From Corticium candelabrum (taxonomy: Eukaryota; Porifera; Homoscleromorpha; Homosclerophorida; Plakinidae): a DNA stretch of 64,000 nucleotides. How positions within the stretch are numbered: position 1 is the first letter of the stretch; every line of letters starts with the position of its first letter. This document shows, piece by piece, positions 1-10,926 of this stretch. The notes under the pieces are model-generated. The model was not told the DNA's origin, ran no database searches, and was given only the letters and a program-made list of their open reading frames with translations. The DNA lies in the NCBI RefSeq assembly GCF_963422355.1, contig NC_085086.1:9046436-9110435 (forward strand). The letters are read 5' to 3'. A program made the position numbers and the translations under genes.

Positions 1-1445
1 ATTCTTTGCATCTGATACAAATGCATGCAAAATTCTGAACGAAATGAGATACTAAACACAACTGAATTCGATTTTAGAAAGAAACTTTGTGAGACGCGTG
101 AGCTTAGACACACGTGCGCACACGAACAGTCGCTTTGCGTCCAGTCCTACATCATGCCCAGCGCGAGTCATGACGTTCACAAACCATGTGTGCCAAGCAA
201 GAGCATGCTCTTCAATAAACACGTGCCCAGCACCTAAGGCACGTGCACAGCAACAAAGGCACGTGTCCAGTACCATGACGGACGCGTGCTCCGGTCGACA
301 CCGCAAAATCATTCTTCTGGTTAACAGCAGTGTTCACCACATTTGCAAAACAGATAAGATATTAAAATTTGATATCAAGAAACTGCCACAAACTCTCCAA
401 TTCTATATACGCAAATAATGCAAAAACATTTGTAGTAATTGAACAATCACTGTGAGCACTTGATCCAGCTATGTCAACAGGCCTAGAGAAACACTATGTA
501 TGTAGGCACACAGTCTTCGCACAGTATGATCATGCATATGCATCGAATACCAAACAGCTTGAACGCATACAACGCTCATTACACAGGTTTCGCTTATCCA
601 TACACTAATATCATACACTAATATCAGACGTTCATTCCAGTTCACCGGGTGGATCGAACAAAAGCATCAAAATCTCTGCAACAAACCGTTCGACTTTCTA
701 GCTCCAACATCTCGTAGAGAGCCCGCAACAAATAGTACAAGATAAGTGCACTGTAGCGTTCCATTGGCAGACACTATTTGAAGTATCCAGTTGCACAGCA
801 TTGCGCCGTTGTTGTCACAGAGAAAGCACGATATCAGGGCCGTGTACAGGCTGAGCATGTAGAACCGCACAGAAAGGCGCGCAAGGCGGGCAGAACGTCT
901 AAGATCATGCAAGAGCAGTTTTTGGGATTGCCTTGGCTCAAGACTACCGGCTTATCTTGCATTTGATCGCAACCACTCGGTTTGTAAGTAAGATGGCAGC
1001 CACGAGAAGCAAGAAACGTGAACTTGCCCATACTATATTTCAGAGAAGCAGCCTACCTACACTGCATTTTATAAGAACCTGTGTTGACCAGGTGTCTCTG
1101 GAATAGAAGGTACAGAAACAACCTTCAGCTCGAGACGACTGAAACACAGTCACAGCATTCTGTGTACGTACTGTGAGGCATATGCATTGTCCTGACTTGC
1201 AGGTCCGGCTGAAGCAATAAGACAGTGTTAGCATACAGAAACGAAGCATGTGTGACAACATACAGTTATTAACTTAATTTCCCCGCAAGTAGTGCTTCCA
1301 TGTGCACTGATCAGACACATTCATTGCTCACAACTTGCTGCAAACAGTTTCAGTCCTGGACTTTCCATCAGTGACATATAGACTTCCTTGCCTTGTCTGT
1401 TCACAGGTCTATCAAAGAAATCGAATCGACGCAAAATACGTTACA
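1..1445 (+). promoter_or_regulatory. 5' region of the MKFTLFF-type genes, copy 1 (unit A)
   Basis: This is the first of six copies of a block of about 1.4 kb that precedes every MKFTLFF signal exon (others begin near 14415, 20348, 27952, 33977 and 52240). It holds several CACGTG motifs (near 221-265) and a splice-acceptor-like TTCACAG just before the 5' UTR piece that leads to the start codon. In the other copies a consensus donor AAG|GTAAGT follows the sequence CAACAAATAG(C/T)AC. Here it reads AAGATAAGT (around 749-757), so the presumed 5' UTR donor is lost. This fits the downstream exon being dead. Short reading frames on both strands in this block are not conserved across copies. Confidence 0.55.
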
Positions 1446-1565
1446 ATGAAATTCACACTCTTCTTCATCTCAGCTTTGGCTTTCCTCTGCATCTGGTCAT
1501 TACAATTCCTTCCTTGGAAAAATTTCCAGGACCCAGACTATGACTCTACGGAACCTGCGCCAATT
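1446..1565 (+). pseudogene. Orphan signal-peptide exon, MKFTLFF type
   Basis: Forty codons from ATG encode a hydrophobic signal peptide beginning MKFTLFFISALAFL, followed by a short acidic, Thr/Pro-containing tail ending EPAPI. A GT donor (GTAGCT) follows at 1566, weaker than the GTAACT seen in the live copies. No matching collagen exon follows before the next signal exon at 1900, whereas genes E and F have a collagen body after this exon type. The 5' UTR donor upstream is also mutated. I read it as a leftover from loss of a gene body. It could still be spliced to the distant exon at 8958, which I cannot exclude. Confidence 0.6.
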
Positions 1566-1899
1566 GTAGCTTTTAAAAATATTGTTTGATCAAGAATAGT
1601 GCAAGTAATGGTTACTAGCCATCACCCGCCCTATGGGCGGTAGGAATTGCGCTAGCACCTATATAGCAGCTACATAAGCGAAGAAAACGTACATTAACTT
1701 TCTCCAGTCGTCCATTATTTGGCACGTGGAGTAGCCCCCATCTCACAATCTCACTGCAGGGAGGAGCTTTACTGACTTCATAAATGTTAATATATTAATT
1801 AATATTAACCCTTCAACTTACTATTTCTATAAGCTTTTTTGGTCAGATATTTGGCAACTAAATTTCTACTAAACTCTCAACAGTTGACACGTTGCAACT
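1566..1899 (+). other. Intron-derived block with the palindrome CCGCCCTATGGGCGG
   Basis: This stretch matches the first intron of genes B (near 15975) and D (near 29527) and follows the same exon type. It contains the self-complementary CCGCCCTATGGGCGG at about 1627. A related form, CCGCCCTATGGGTGG, occurs near 36839 in the intron of gene E. Its second half (about 1780-1899) instead matches the sequence just upstream of gene Z (61630-61729). An ancient junction therefore lies within it. Confidence 0.5.
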
Positions 1900-2447
1900 A
1901 TAAAATCTGCTCTCTTCATTGATGTTTTGGTGCTTTTCTGGCTAACCTCATTACCTGTCGCTATGGAGCCAACAACAAGTGCAACAATAACAGATGATTA
2001 CGGATCCAAACCAGTAAATTCATTACCAGTTTAGCAATTTACCTCAGATTTATAGTTTTAAATATAATAGGCAATTCGTGTAAATAATTTAGCTTTACAT
2101 AAAAGCCAATTAACTATCTTATGTGCAATCAGGACACTTTTGTTGTTTTGCCTTGTCCTTTACATTATCAGTAAAATCTACATCTTTAGCACCAATTGAA
2201 CAAATATAATTTTGACAGACATTTAAATAACAACATCTAAATCAGGTAAGAATTTCAAATAATTATTTAGAGATGCATAAGCAGCTCTAATATCTTTTCC
2301 ACAACTTGATTTACTAATTTAGCAAGCGTGGTATTAGTATGTATTTACCAATAGAACAGGCAACTCATATTAACACGCACACTTCCCATTTGAATGACAC
2401 TCACACATGCACGCATGCACACGTATACGTATACGTGCGTGCGTGCG

Positions 2448-2543
<96 letters not shown>

Positions 2544-3086
2544 ACTGGAGACGCACCACCGTTTAGCATAAACTGGAAGCAATGTATTGAAAAGTGGGGT
2601 AATGACAAACGAAACGGAGAACTACTCCTAAGAAATGAAACAAAGTTATAGTCAGTATGCGGTTATAGATATACGTAATGTTGTGTACTATATTTGCTCA
2701 TTCGAAAATATCATGATGTAACAGCACTAAATGTGGAATTTGGAGGAACTCTACGAACAATGCTCAACAAGTGAACACAGCGTCATGTGGTCTGTGCTCG
2801 ATGGTATTTTACATCTAATGACGCATAATGCCAACTACCAATTGACGGAGTCGTGTCTTAGGGTCAAAAAGGCAATTCACATTATCCACACCAAATTGGT
2901 GGGTTTTGCCATGAAAGGATGCAAGGCATGGGCATCAAAAAAGGCAGGTTGATGTCGAGTTTCGCATTGGGCACTCATCATCTTACCCTAAAAGAAGAAG
3001 GTAACACCTATTTCGGGTTGGATTCTGTTTCACAAATAGTCATTGCCGAAGTGCCACCACCTCAGAAGGGAAACGGTGGTGTCTGA
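1900..3086 (+). pseudogene. CTHRC1-like collagen pseudogene P1 (start codon lost, collagen part lost)
   Basis: The signal exon (1900-2013) is homologous to exon 1 of gene Z, but the start codon reads ATA. Its donor GTAAAT is kept. A (CA)n tract then runs straight into coding sequence equivalent to RTGD-PP and NWKQC of gene Y1, so the whole Gly-X-Y region is missing. The next donor is mutated from GT to CT at 2628-2629. In the last exon the normal frame has stops TAA at 2826-2828 and TAG at 2859-2861, plus compensating small deletions between about 2940 and 2975. The end, with CCACCACCTCAG and a TGA at 3084-3086, still matches Y1 and P2. The head is Z-like and the tail Y1-like, so this is a broken fusion. 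Confidence 0.85.
2448..2541. repeat. (CA)n microsatellite abutting coding sequence
   Basis: About 47 CA dinucleotides follow a purine-pyrimidine stretch with GTATACGTATACGTGCGTGCGTGC. The left flank matches the left flank of the (CA)n tract in gene Z's first intron (near 62352-62480). The right flank is collagen-gene coding sequence. The tract is therefore the exact join of the P1 fusion. Confidence 0.9.
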
Positions 3087-3454
3087 ATTCTTGTGCAACT
3101 GATAACGTTTATGCTTATTACGCACAGCAAAAGCGTACTTGATAGACGACTAGCTGTGATATTTTGCTGTTGTTAGACATTCATTACACTAAGGACTTGG
3201 ACATTGCTTATTGCTGATCACTCATATTAGCAAAAGCTGTTGCGCGAATAGAAAAGCAAGCAAATCTCATACTTGTTTCATTTGCAGCTGCCTTGCCAAA
3301 GATATTGCTCCCTTTGTAGTCACACCATATAACTCACTGGTAATGTGGGTTCTTTGTTATAAAGTTTGCAAAGAGCAGTAACCAAATCCACAATTATGCA
3401 GTAGCATATACAACATAAGCTTCATGCATGCTCAGAACGAAATGTATAACACTG

Positions 3455-3668
3455 AAGTATGCAAGGTACCGCAGTGTGCATCGTACTACAGTATGCAGAA
3501 TAGTACAGTATGCATGGTACCACAATGTGGATAGTACAACGTGTGCATGGTACCACAGTGTGCATGGTATCACAGCAATGTCTGCATGGTACCACAGTGT
3601 CCACGGTACCACAGTATGCATAGTACCACAGTATGCATGGTACCGCAGTGTGAATATTATCACAGAAA
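3455..3668. repeat. 17-bp minisatellite built on GGTACC and ATGCAT
   Basis: About twelve imperfect units of roughly 17 bp with consensus ATGCATGGTACCACAGT. Each unit contains two 6-bp palindromes, GGTACC and ATGCAT. Related arrays lie at about 5698-5790, 6585-6645, 41649-41915 and 46755-46992. Open frames across it on either strand are artefacts of the period. Confidence 0.9.
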
Positions 3669-3739
3669 CAACTTAGATAAATTCGTAATAATTGGCGGCA
3701 TCCGCTATCCCGACAATTTAGCATATACAACCATACAGT

Positions 3740-4485
3740 AACAGGGTCCTATGCGTATACGCGGAGTAGATAATACCACCCGCATCTGTTTAATGATCGC
3801 GTCGTCGTCAGACCTTAGATTACCTAACCAGAGGCGCGTGCGCCCCTTGGGTTAATAAGTGTCCAGGCCGTCGCTGGATCTACAAAATCGGCGATGCCAG
3901 CTGACTTAATTAATAAAACGTTTAAAGAGTTTCGGTTGTAAACAACGTTTTACTTTATACACGGTTGTATAGATGTTGTACGAGGAATGCTAGCAAAACG
4001 TTTCAAAGACGTCCACATGTTAGATTAAATTTGCCATATACTAAGACGGAGACACAACGTGCACTGTTGGCTTCTATACTAGCTAGAGACGTGGGAGTCC
4101 GATCCATGCCCGAGAAGATTGTAGGTCAAACACAAAAAAAGGATATATATACAAACAAGAATGCTACGTTTCTACAACAGAGAGTGTTAAAATGGTCGTC
4201 TTGAGAAGCAGAGCGGCTGCAAGTAAATGTATGAAAGGTGTTGACCTAGAGGTGGTCCACCACGTCACTGACACATAAATATATATTTACATAGAGTCAA
4301 AGACCATCGTGAGACGGAGAGTGTAAGCCTGCATATACACACCATAATCTGACCTTAGACAGTAATGTCAAGTTATTGACTTTACGTGCAACGGAATGGA
4401 AAGTTATTCATCTACGGACTGTTTCTGTGCAGATATTAAGCGACTAAACGCCTACCGAACCTTCAACCGTTAACACGTTGGACAT
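3740..4485 (+). promoter_or_regulatory. 5' region of an MKS-type gene
   Basis: This matches 43650-44191 upstream of gene Y1, and weakly about 61260-61380 upstream of gene Z. Just before the start codon there is an acceptor-like stretch GTTTCTGTGCAG ending at 4432, suggesting a 5' UTR intron as in the other gene types. No credible coding region is seen. The 79-codon frame at 3965 is broken in the related copy. Confidence 0.4.
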
Positions 4486-4590
4486 ATGAAATCTACTCAC
4501 TACGTCACTGCTTTGGTGCTTTTCTGGATAACCTCAATGGCTTTAGTACAGGAGCAAACATCAAACGTACCAGGCAATGGAGAAGGAAAT
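4486..4590 (+). pseudogene. Orphan signal-peptide exon, MKSTHY type
   Basis: Thirty-five intact codons encode a signal peptide beginning MKSTHYVTALVLFW, then a short tail ending NGEGN, followed by donor GTAATA at 4591. It is the close relative of exon 1 of Y1 (44192-44296). Downstream sequence follows the Y1 locus to about 5205, then jumps to sequence that lies after the Y1 gene (about 46258). Both coding exons that should follow are deleted. Without a body it cannot make a collagen unless it splices to a distant exon. Confidence 0.7.
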
Positions 4591-5697
4591 GTAATAATTT
4601 CTATTTAACCTAGTAGTTTAAGTACTTTTAATTATATACACAAATGTTTGTGGTACTTATTCGGTCGATCTAAGAATTGATAGTAAATACACAATTACTA
4701 CTTGCCAAACAAAACAAGTAAAATCCAGCATTCCTGGAAGAACAATGACTGCAAGTGTATACAATGCGCTGCATATGATAACGATAAACACTGTTATCTT
4801 AATAATTCACAAATAGAGCTTATAAGGTTTTAAAAAATTAGAAAATTTCAATGAGTTTTCCAGTAAACTGAGTTGGTATCACAAAGCAATGTTATATCAC
4901 CGAAGTATAGCCACCAGTCTGGTTGATCTGGTTGTAACTGGACCACTTCGCAAACAATGGACCTTTCCCGAGAACTTCTGGATAAGGATACAGCTGATTA
5001 AATAAACTTTTAATTAATCATTGTGACAGCCTCATATCAAGTGCCTACAGTCCAGAAGATCAGACCGCATACCGTTCGAAGACCCGTTCATTCTGGTCTT
5101 AAAATAGTGTATAAAAAATTTCCTAGAAGAACCTTTGAGAAGCATTAACCCTGTGCTGCATGTGCTGTGCACGACCCAATGGTTTCATAGCTGGCCGTTT
5201 CTCCACTAAGATTTTCAATGCAGAGCACATCTCTTTCATTTCTAATACTAATTTATAAATGATGGTGTTTGTTGCATCATTTAAGATTCAATTCGTTAAA
5301 ATTAAAATATCAACTGCAAGTACGTATGACAAGGACTTTTGAAACCTACCAGTAGCTGCCATATAAATATTTACAAAATCAGTTTTACCAACCATAAATT
5401 CCATCTCTGGATAAAGTCAACCCATCTTTTTCCAAAGACAGGGCTAAAGATTAGAGCAGATGAAAGGAGCCATTTAAGTACAACAGTTTGGTCAAACAGC
5501 CAGGATCATGTGAGCTAATTACACGTATGATACGCGCCACATCGACCTTACCACCTGTGTGATTCAAAAGATCTGCACCCTTGTATCACAGATCAAAGAG
5601 TAATTTTCTGTAGCCTTCCCGACAGGCAGTTGATGTTGACAACTGATAAACGCGTGCTCAGCATGTGCAGTCCTTTGCCGTTTAGTTTTGATACCGC

Positions 5698-5790
5698 AAT
5701 ACCATACCACAGTATGCATGGTACCATAGCGTGTTGGTATTACAGTATGCTTGTATAGTGTGCATGGTACCACATGGTACCACAGTAGGC
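5698..5790. repeat. GGTACC/ATGCAT minisatellite, short array
   Basis: Four to five degenerate units of the same 17-bp repeat found at 3455-3668. It lies in the block equivalent to 46755-46992 and is much shorter here. Confidence 0.75.
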
Positions 5791-5830
5791 ATATATATGC
5801 ACAGGCGTAGTGTGGGGGAGAACGGGCTAG

Positions 5831-5898
5831 CTGGGGGACGGGGGTATCTGGGGGACGGGGGTATCTGGGGGACGGGGGTAGCTGGGGGACGGGGACAG
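5831..5898 (+). repeat. G-rich 17-bp tandem repeat, G-quadruplex candidate
   Basis: Four units of CTGGGGGACGGGGGTAT, each with two runs of five G on the + strand. It has no counterpart in the related block near 46.8 kb. The dense, regular G runs could fold into quadruplexes. Confidence 0.85.
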
Positions 5899-6584
5899 CC
5901 CAACATTTTGGGCGTGTCACTTCGCTTCAAGCAAAACTATAATTTTAAGTTACTAAACAGTCAGAGTCCTCTTAATTTCAGAGTAGTATGTTGACGATCG
6001 AGGACTAAGCTAACTAGATCTCTGTGACAATACACATCATCATTTCAGTATGATAAAGCCAGTGTTGAGAAGTTGTGGACACTTAGGGAGAATGAAATTT
6101 CCTGCGGCTCTGCTACCTAATGATTTGCTTGCACTCTACAGTACTTTCTCCAAAGGTTTATTCTATTTATTAATTAATTAAATAAAAAACTATAGCTAGA
6201 TATCTCTAAATATTGCTCGATAGATTACGAAATGCTAAAATTGGTCAACGTCGTTTGCACTAAATTGGTCTTCTAGATTCTATTGTCATCGAGATGCCAC
6301 TTAATTTGACAATCTCAACGAGCCATGGGAACCTTTTTGGCACAGACGGTAACAGTGTTTCCACTCCTTTATACGCACACTGATAGTACTCAGTCCCACA
6401 GTTTATTTTGTAAACTGAAATTGATCCTAATATACTTAGATGTCTACAAACTGCGAGTTAGAGAAGTAGACAATGGGCGTGGCTTTGAGTAAAAAATAGG
6501 CGTGGTTTACGGCCTAATTTAACGCCCCCCCCCCCAACTGGAGGACCACTCTACGCCGGTGATATATGCACATGATGTAAGCAT

Positions 6585-6645
6585 AGTATTACAGTGGGCA
6601 TGGTACCACAGTATGCAAGGTACCACAGTATGCATGGTACCTAGC
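6585..6645. repeat. GGTACC/ATGCAT minisatellite, short array
   Basis: Three to four units of the 17-bp repeat, matching the end of the longer array near 46930-46992. Confidence 0.75.
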
Positions 6646-8024
6646 ATAAAAGTAGTACTAAACATGTAGATCGAAGTGAGATAAAAGTCAAAGGTCTTTC
6701 CGTTTCCGTCAAAGCAGCTAGAGCAGATAAACATCTTATGCGTCAAAACTGCACTGTCTATGCGTGGACTTGTTCAACTTTGTAAATACGGAAGAAACTT
6801 GAAGACGCGTGAACAATCAACCCGTGAGATTAGAGACGTCGGTACCATGCTGTTCTTTGCTGCCCATGCAGCACCTGCATGCTGTTGATACAGTTAACAC
6901 GTGTCGAGCACGCGACGGCCCATGACGCGCTCAGGTCGCCGTCTCAAAATGCGTGCCTTCTGATTATCAGCCGTATTCGCCTGCCCTCGCAAACTAGTAA
7001 AATAGGATATTAAATTTTTGACAATTAGAGATGCTACGAATACTTGAGAAAAGACGGATTTCACGCTGTAGTTTGATCTGGAGTGCTGAATATAGGCAGG
7101 AAGTGTAATCGATGCTTAACCCGTGCCAACAGTGCAGTTACAGTTAACGTTGTTGTGCACACATTTGTGGAGTACAATGCTTCAACTGCTGTCATAAACT
7201 CGATCAACAACAGCAAAACTGTCTCTTACTGCATCAGGACCATTTGCATCGACTATTGGACGGCCTACAGTCCGGAAGTGTTACAGTATACTACTCGTTC
7301 ATAATAGCACATATGCACGCACGCTGAGGTCTCACTTCAGTCGCCGGCGGTGAGTCATCAGTAACTCTAGATCTGAAGCTGAGCTCCGTAGTCGCTTTGA
7401 GCGTCTGAACAACGTACGCAAGGTAAGTGGACTGAAGCGTCTTGTTTGACATGCACGGTCGTACAGCCAGCAACTAATGTAGAGAACACTAGGCACAACG
7501 CCAAAAAAGCTAAGAGTTCTTTTGAATTGTCTTAGCTCCTTCAAACTAGCTAGACTAATACAACCAGATACAACTTTTGCAAACTTCGTAGAGTCGCATT
7601 CGAAGAGATGATATGTAGAAAGGTTGAAATCTGGAGAAAGGACTAAACTGAGCCTGTTCTATAGGACACGAAGAGAAATCAAAGCTATTTTGTTAGAAAA
7701 TCGTTGCGTTGATGAACTGTCTATGAAATGCTCGTTGAAATAGATTTTGTACACTGCATCCTAACGTGACTCGTAGATCACAGCTTTCTGTGAGAGCATA
7801 CTGGTATCATAGCGGACAGATGCATTACACAATGTTTGTATGCCCACACACGGCCATATATGCACTCTATGAGAAAAATTAATTGCTCACGCTAAGCAGA
7901 CCATTAATACGTGCTCTCAGCGAACGACTTTGAGTTTACCGACCTTCCACCATGCAGTGAAAAGTAAGTAACCTTTCTTACTGTGTCTGTTTGCAGAACA
8001 AATCGCCGCAAAAGATTTCTAATA
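6646..8024 (+). promoter_or_regulatory. 5' region of gene A with a probable 5' UTR intron
   Basis: This is co-linear with 46993-48372 upstream of Y2. A consensus donor AAG|GTAAGT starts at 7423 and is kept at 47754. An acceptor TGTCTGTTTGCAG ends at 7996, 28 nt before the start codon. A 5' UTR exon ending at 7422 and an intron of about 574 nt are likely. The same layout is seen upstream of the MKFTLFF exons. Short frames here are not shared with the other copy. Confidence 0.5.
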
Positions 8025-9679
8025 ATGGCAATGACACTCCCTATGTCAGCTATCCTATTCTTCTGCTTCGCATCAACAACCTTCTCTCAGAATGCACCTA
8101 TGACGTATATACAAGGTACGGATGAGGATATGACGACACCTACACCTAGCATGAAGTATATACATGATACGGATGAGGCTATCACGACACCAGCGATTGA
8201 TATCACTGACGCAACCAGTACTACGACGAAGGTAAGTTTTATTGTAAAGACAATGTCTAATTAGCTGTTGCCAACATACTGCAATCGGTGGACTTGACTT
8301 GTTTTCACACACGCAAATTTAAATGTTGTAGCTCAAGCAATATTTCCAAAGTAGATATAGTTATGTTGATAGTATGGTTAAAATAATATCACATCAAAAA
8401 TTTTATCTAAAAATTATTCAAAATATCAGTATTAACTAAATGTGGTCAGCAGCTAGCTAACATATTGAACTTGGAGAGTGTTTACATCCCACTAAGCTAA
8501 TCATAGGTGATTAGCGTAGGTTTAAGGCTAATGTGTTATGATTTGCAAGTTACTTGTAGCACTCCATAGTGTTTATATAGGCAAACTATATAAACATCAT
8601 AGCCACGTGCAACACGCAATATTATCTATATTCTGAATCTATGTACAAAAGATAGAATCTTAGACAGATGCAACGACTTCTCCTGGGTTTGTAAAATAGA
8701 TACAAACATTTTGTCTCAACGAAGGATGAGGAAGGCGTATTTGATGATGACAGAAACAACTGTACTATGTAAACTGTAAGGTTCTCTGAACACTGATTTA
8801 TACAGTACTGTTGCACATGGCTGCGAGGAGCATTACAACATTCTGAAATTCTAAAAATGAGTCCTAAATGCGTTTCTTGAATATCGAAACTGGCAAAACT
8901 CAGTCTGAGATTATAGATAGTTGACATCACAATCCAATCTAACCTCTGTCTCTATAGCCAACAGAATATTGCGAATGCATTGGAGAGAAAGGAGAAATGG
9001 GAGAGCCTGGAATGGATGGGCAACATGGTGCCCCCGGAAGTGCTGGAAGTCCTGGTGCACCAGGTCCTGCAGGTCCCACAGGTCCACCGGGTGAAATGGG
9101 TGAACAAGGCATGAAAGGAGAAAAAGGTGAACCAGGAATGCAACCAAGAATGCCTCCACCACCACGACATCCACGGCACGTAAACTGGAAGCAATGTGCT
9201 ACGACTGAAGGTTCAGACATACAAAATGGAGTATTACTCGTAAGAAATCAAAGTAGTCAGTATGCAATTGATAATATCACTTTAATGTAATGTATTAGAG
9301 CTGTCCATTCAATAAACATCGTAGTGAATCTGCACTACATGTGGAGTTCGGAGGAACTCTACGAACGATGCTCAATAGTTTGGTTCATAATGTTGTTTGT
9401 GCTCGATGGTACTTTACATTTGATGGAGAAGAATGCCAACCGCCAATTGATGGGGTTGTGTTTGAGGGGCAAAGAGGCAATTCACATTATCCACACCAAA
9501 TCGGTGGTTTTTGTCAAAAGACGATGGCAGACCAAGACATCACAAAAGGTATGGTTAACATCGAATTTCGCATTGGGAACTGCCATCATTATAGCCGACA
9601 AGAGGAAGGCATCACTTATCTTGGCTTAGATTCTGTTTCACGAGTAATAATCACAGAAATGCCACCGCCTCAAAACTAA
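8025..9679 (+). CDS. Gene A: secreted CTHRC1-like short collagen (MAMTLP signal exon)
   Basis: Three exons, all joined in phase 0: 8025-8231, 8958-9239 and 9299-9679, giving 289 residues. Exon 1 encodes a signal peptide ([13 protein letters not shown]...) and a Thr/Asp-rich stalk with two near-repeats ending TTTK, then donor GTAAGT. Exon 2 opens PTEYCECIG, runs through 18 uninterrupted Gly-X-Y triplets, a proline-rich hinge and NWKQC. A 59-nt intron follows (GTAAGA to TATTAG). Exon 3 has [38 protein letters not shown] and LDSVSRVII. These match the CTHRC1 C-terminal domain in order. The paired cysteines ahead of the helix may link the trimer. A role in extracellular matrix or signalling is inferred from the family only. 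Confidence 0.85.
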
Positions 9680-10420
9680 AGTTGGTTTGTGAACTCATGT
9701 GTGACTGATGACTTTTGTGCTAGTTAGCTACACACAGCAAAGCATAGTTTCTACGTATCTAGCAGTCTGCCATTCTGTTGGTGTTCATTATTTCACTAAG
9801 CAGTTAGATTATGCGTCTTGCTGATGACTGGCATAAGCAAACGCTGTTGCAAATTGAAATGCAGTCAAAACTCATATTTGTCTCTCAATGTTGCTGCTTG
9901 GTGGGCAATAATATTTTCTCCATTCAGTTGCATCCTAATCAAGTCTGCTGTATATTCTACATCTCTTTCAATATCTAAATACGTCATCTTGATTGTTTCA
10001 GTTTCCAATCACGTGACATAATAGATGAATATGCTTGTTTAAAACTTTAATTTTCAAACATGTCTGCAAGTGAATATAGCGTCATAATCAACGGCAGCTG
10101 TCAAATAAATATTAATATTTCCAATATCAGTTACATAAAATAACTAAATAATTTACCAACTATAATTTCAGGTATTCATAAAGTCACATCCATTTTCAAG
10201 CTCAATTAAGGCTATTGCAGATCAGCAGCTGAGCATTATCGTTTTGTCACAAAACCCGGAATATATGAACTTCAAGACTTGACGGTTTGACTTTGAGGAC
10301 AGAATTCAAAACACCTAGCCTTGGAATCACATCAGAGTACCGTTCTGTAACATCCCCCACTTGTTTTGACTGTCCTTTCCACACGTGCTCAGCACATGAG
10401 GCAGCTATTAGGCACACAAT
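9680..10420 (+). other. 3' flank of gene A
   Basis: This is a conserved downstream block seen after A, B, C, D and Y2, starting AGTTGGTTTGTGAACTC here. AATAAA occurs within TCAAATAAATATT near 10104 and could serve as a polyadenylation signal. No coding sequence is evident. Confidence 0.4.
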
Positions 10421-10654
10421 GGGGCACGTTCGATTGGGCTCTACCAGTCTCTTCCAGAAGAGTCTGGAAGACACGCCCCTCTTCCAACCTCTACCAGCGT
10501 AGGAGCTGGTAGAGGTTGGAGGACGGATGTGTTCTTCCAACGAGCAGCAGAGTCAGTAGAGTTGGCTATATATAGCGGCAGAATGTAGAGTTGAAAGAGG
10601 GGAGTGCACACGGAGCCTTTGGAAGAGGCTGGAAGAGCCCAATCGAACGCACCC
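10421..10654. mobile_element. MITE with ends like GGGCGCGTTCGATTGGGCTC, copy in unit A
   Basis: Terminal inverted repeats of about 30 bp (left GGGGCACGTTCGATTGGGCT, right AGCCCAATCGAACGCACCC) enclose a core of about 170 bp with an inner hairpin CCTCTACCAGC/GCTGGTAGAGG. Copies occupy the same place at 18583-18826, 23945-24169 and 32138-32379. The equivalent site at 50780 (GGCACACAGT|CTAATAAC) lacks it. No clear target duplication is seen and no transposase is encoded. Confidence 0.75.
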
Positions 10655-10926
10655 TAGTAACAAAAGTCACAACCTCTAGCATGTGCAATACAATGCCAGC
10701 CTGCTAGTCCTCTTGCGTTGCAAAATTAATGTAAGTTTGGCATCTAGCGCTGCCAGGAAGATTTGACCTTTGGCCAAAAAACTGTGTGCTTGGAACACAA
10801 ACTGCACTACAACGTATAAACAGCTGACATTGACGCAAACACTTCCGCAAGAATAATACTTCATCACTTGCAGATGCACTTGCAAATTCCCCTCATCATC
10901 AGATTGAGTCTCATGCCAAGAGCTAC
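10655..10926. other. Non-coding block between MITE and foldback element
   Basis: Shared with all type A bodies (for example 18827-19098, 50788-51060). No gene is seen. It ends with the 6-bp AGCTAC that is duplicated on both sides of the foldback element. Confidence 0.4.

Larger units (their letters stand above)
4591..6584. other. Remnant of a deleted Y1-like locus
   Basis: Intron sequence to about 5205 matches 44297-45043. From about 5210 on it matches 46258 onward, past the end of Y1. The deletion removed about 1.2 kb holding both body exons. The rest contains short tandem repeats listed separately and a poly-C run near 6525-6535. I see no gene in it. Confidence 0.65.

Noticed and set aside
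89..418. 109-codon frame starting MRRVSLDTRAHT, with relatives in other units
   Set aside because: Similar only because the whole block is duplicated. Length and end differ between copies, and it overlaps CACGTG repeats upstream of the presumed promoter.
3394..3741. Frames with YHAYCGTMHTVVPW or MVPQYAWYHS repeats
   Set aside because: The minisatellite unit is about 17 bp and open by chance on both strands. The repeats drift in phase between copies.
7950..7996. Possible 33-nt intron GTAAGT...TTTGCAG just before the start codon of gene A
   Set aside because: It is shorter than all other live introns here (58 nt or more). The donor at 7423 with the same acceptor is a better reading.
8911..9220. 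Minus-strand frames opposite the collagen exons, rich in Phe/Leu/His or Pro/Gly
   Set aside because: They are shadows of the Gly-X-Y coding exon and repeat wherever that exon occurs.
9324..9629. Alternative-frame product [14 protein letters not shown] in A, B, C and D
   Set aside because: It is the wrong frame of the last exon. The frame with CARWYFTF and HYPHQIGG matches the CTHRC1 domain and joins in phase to the collagen exon.
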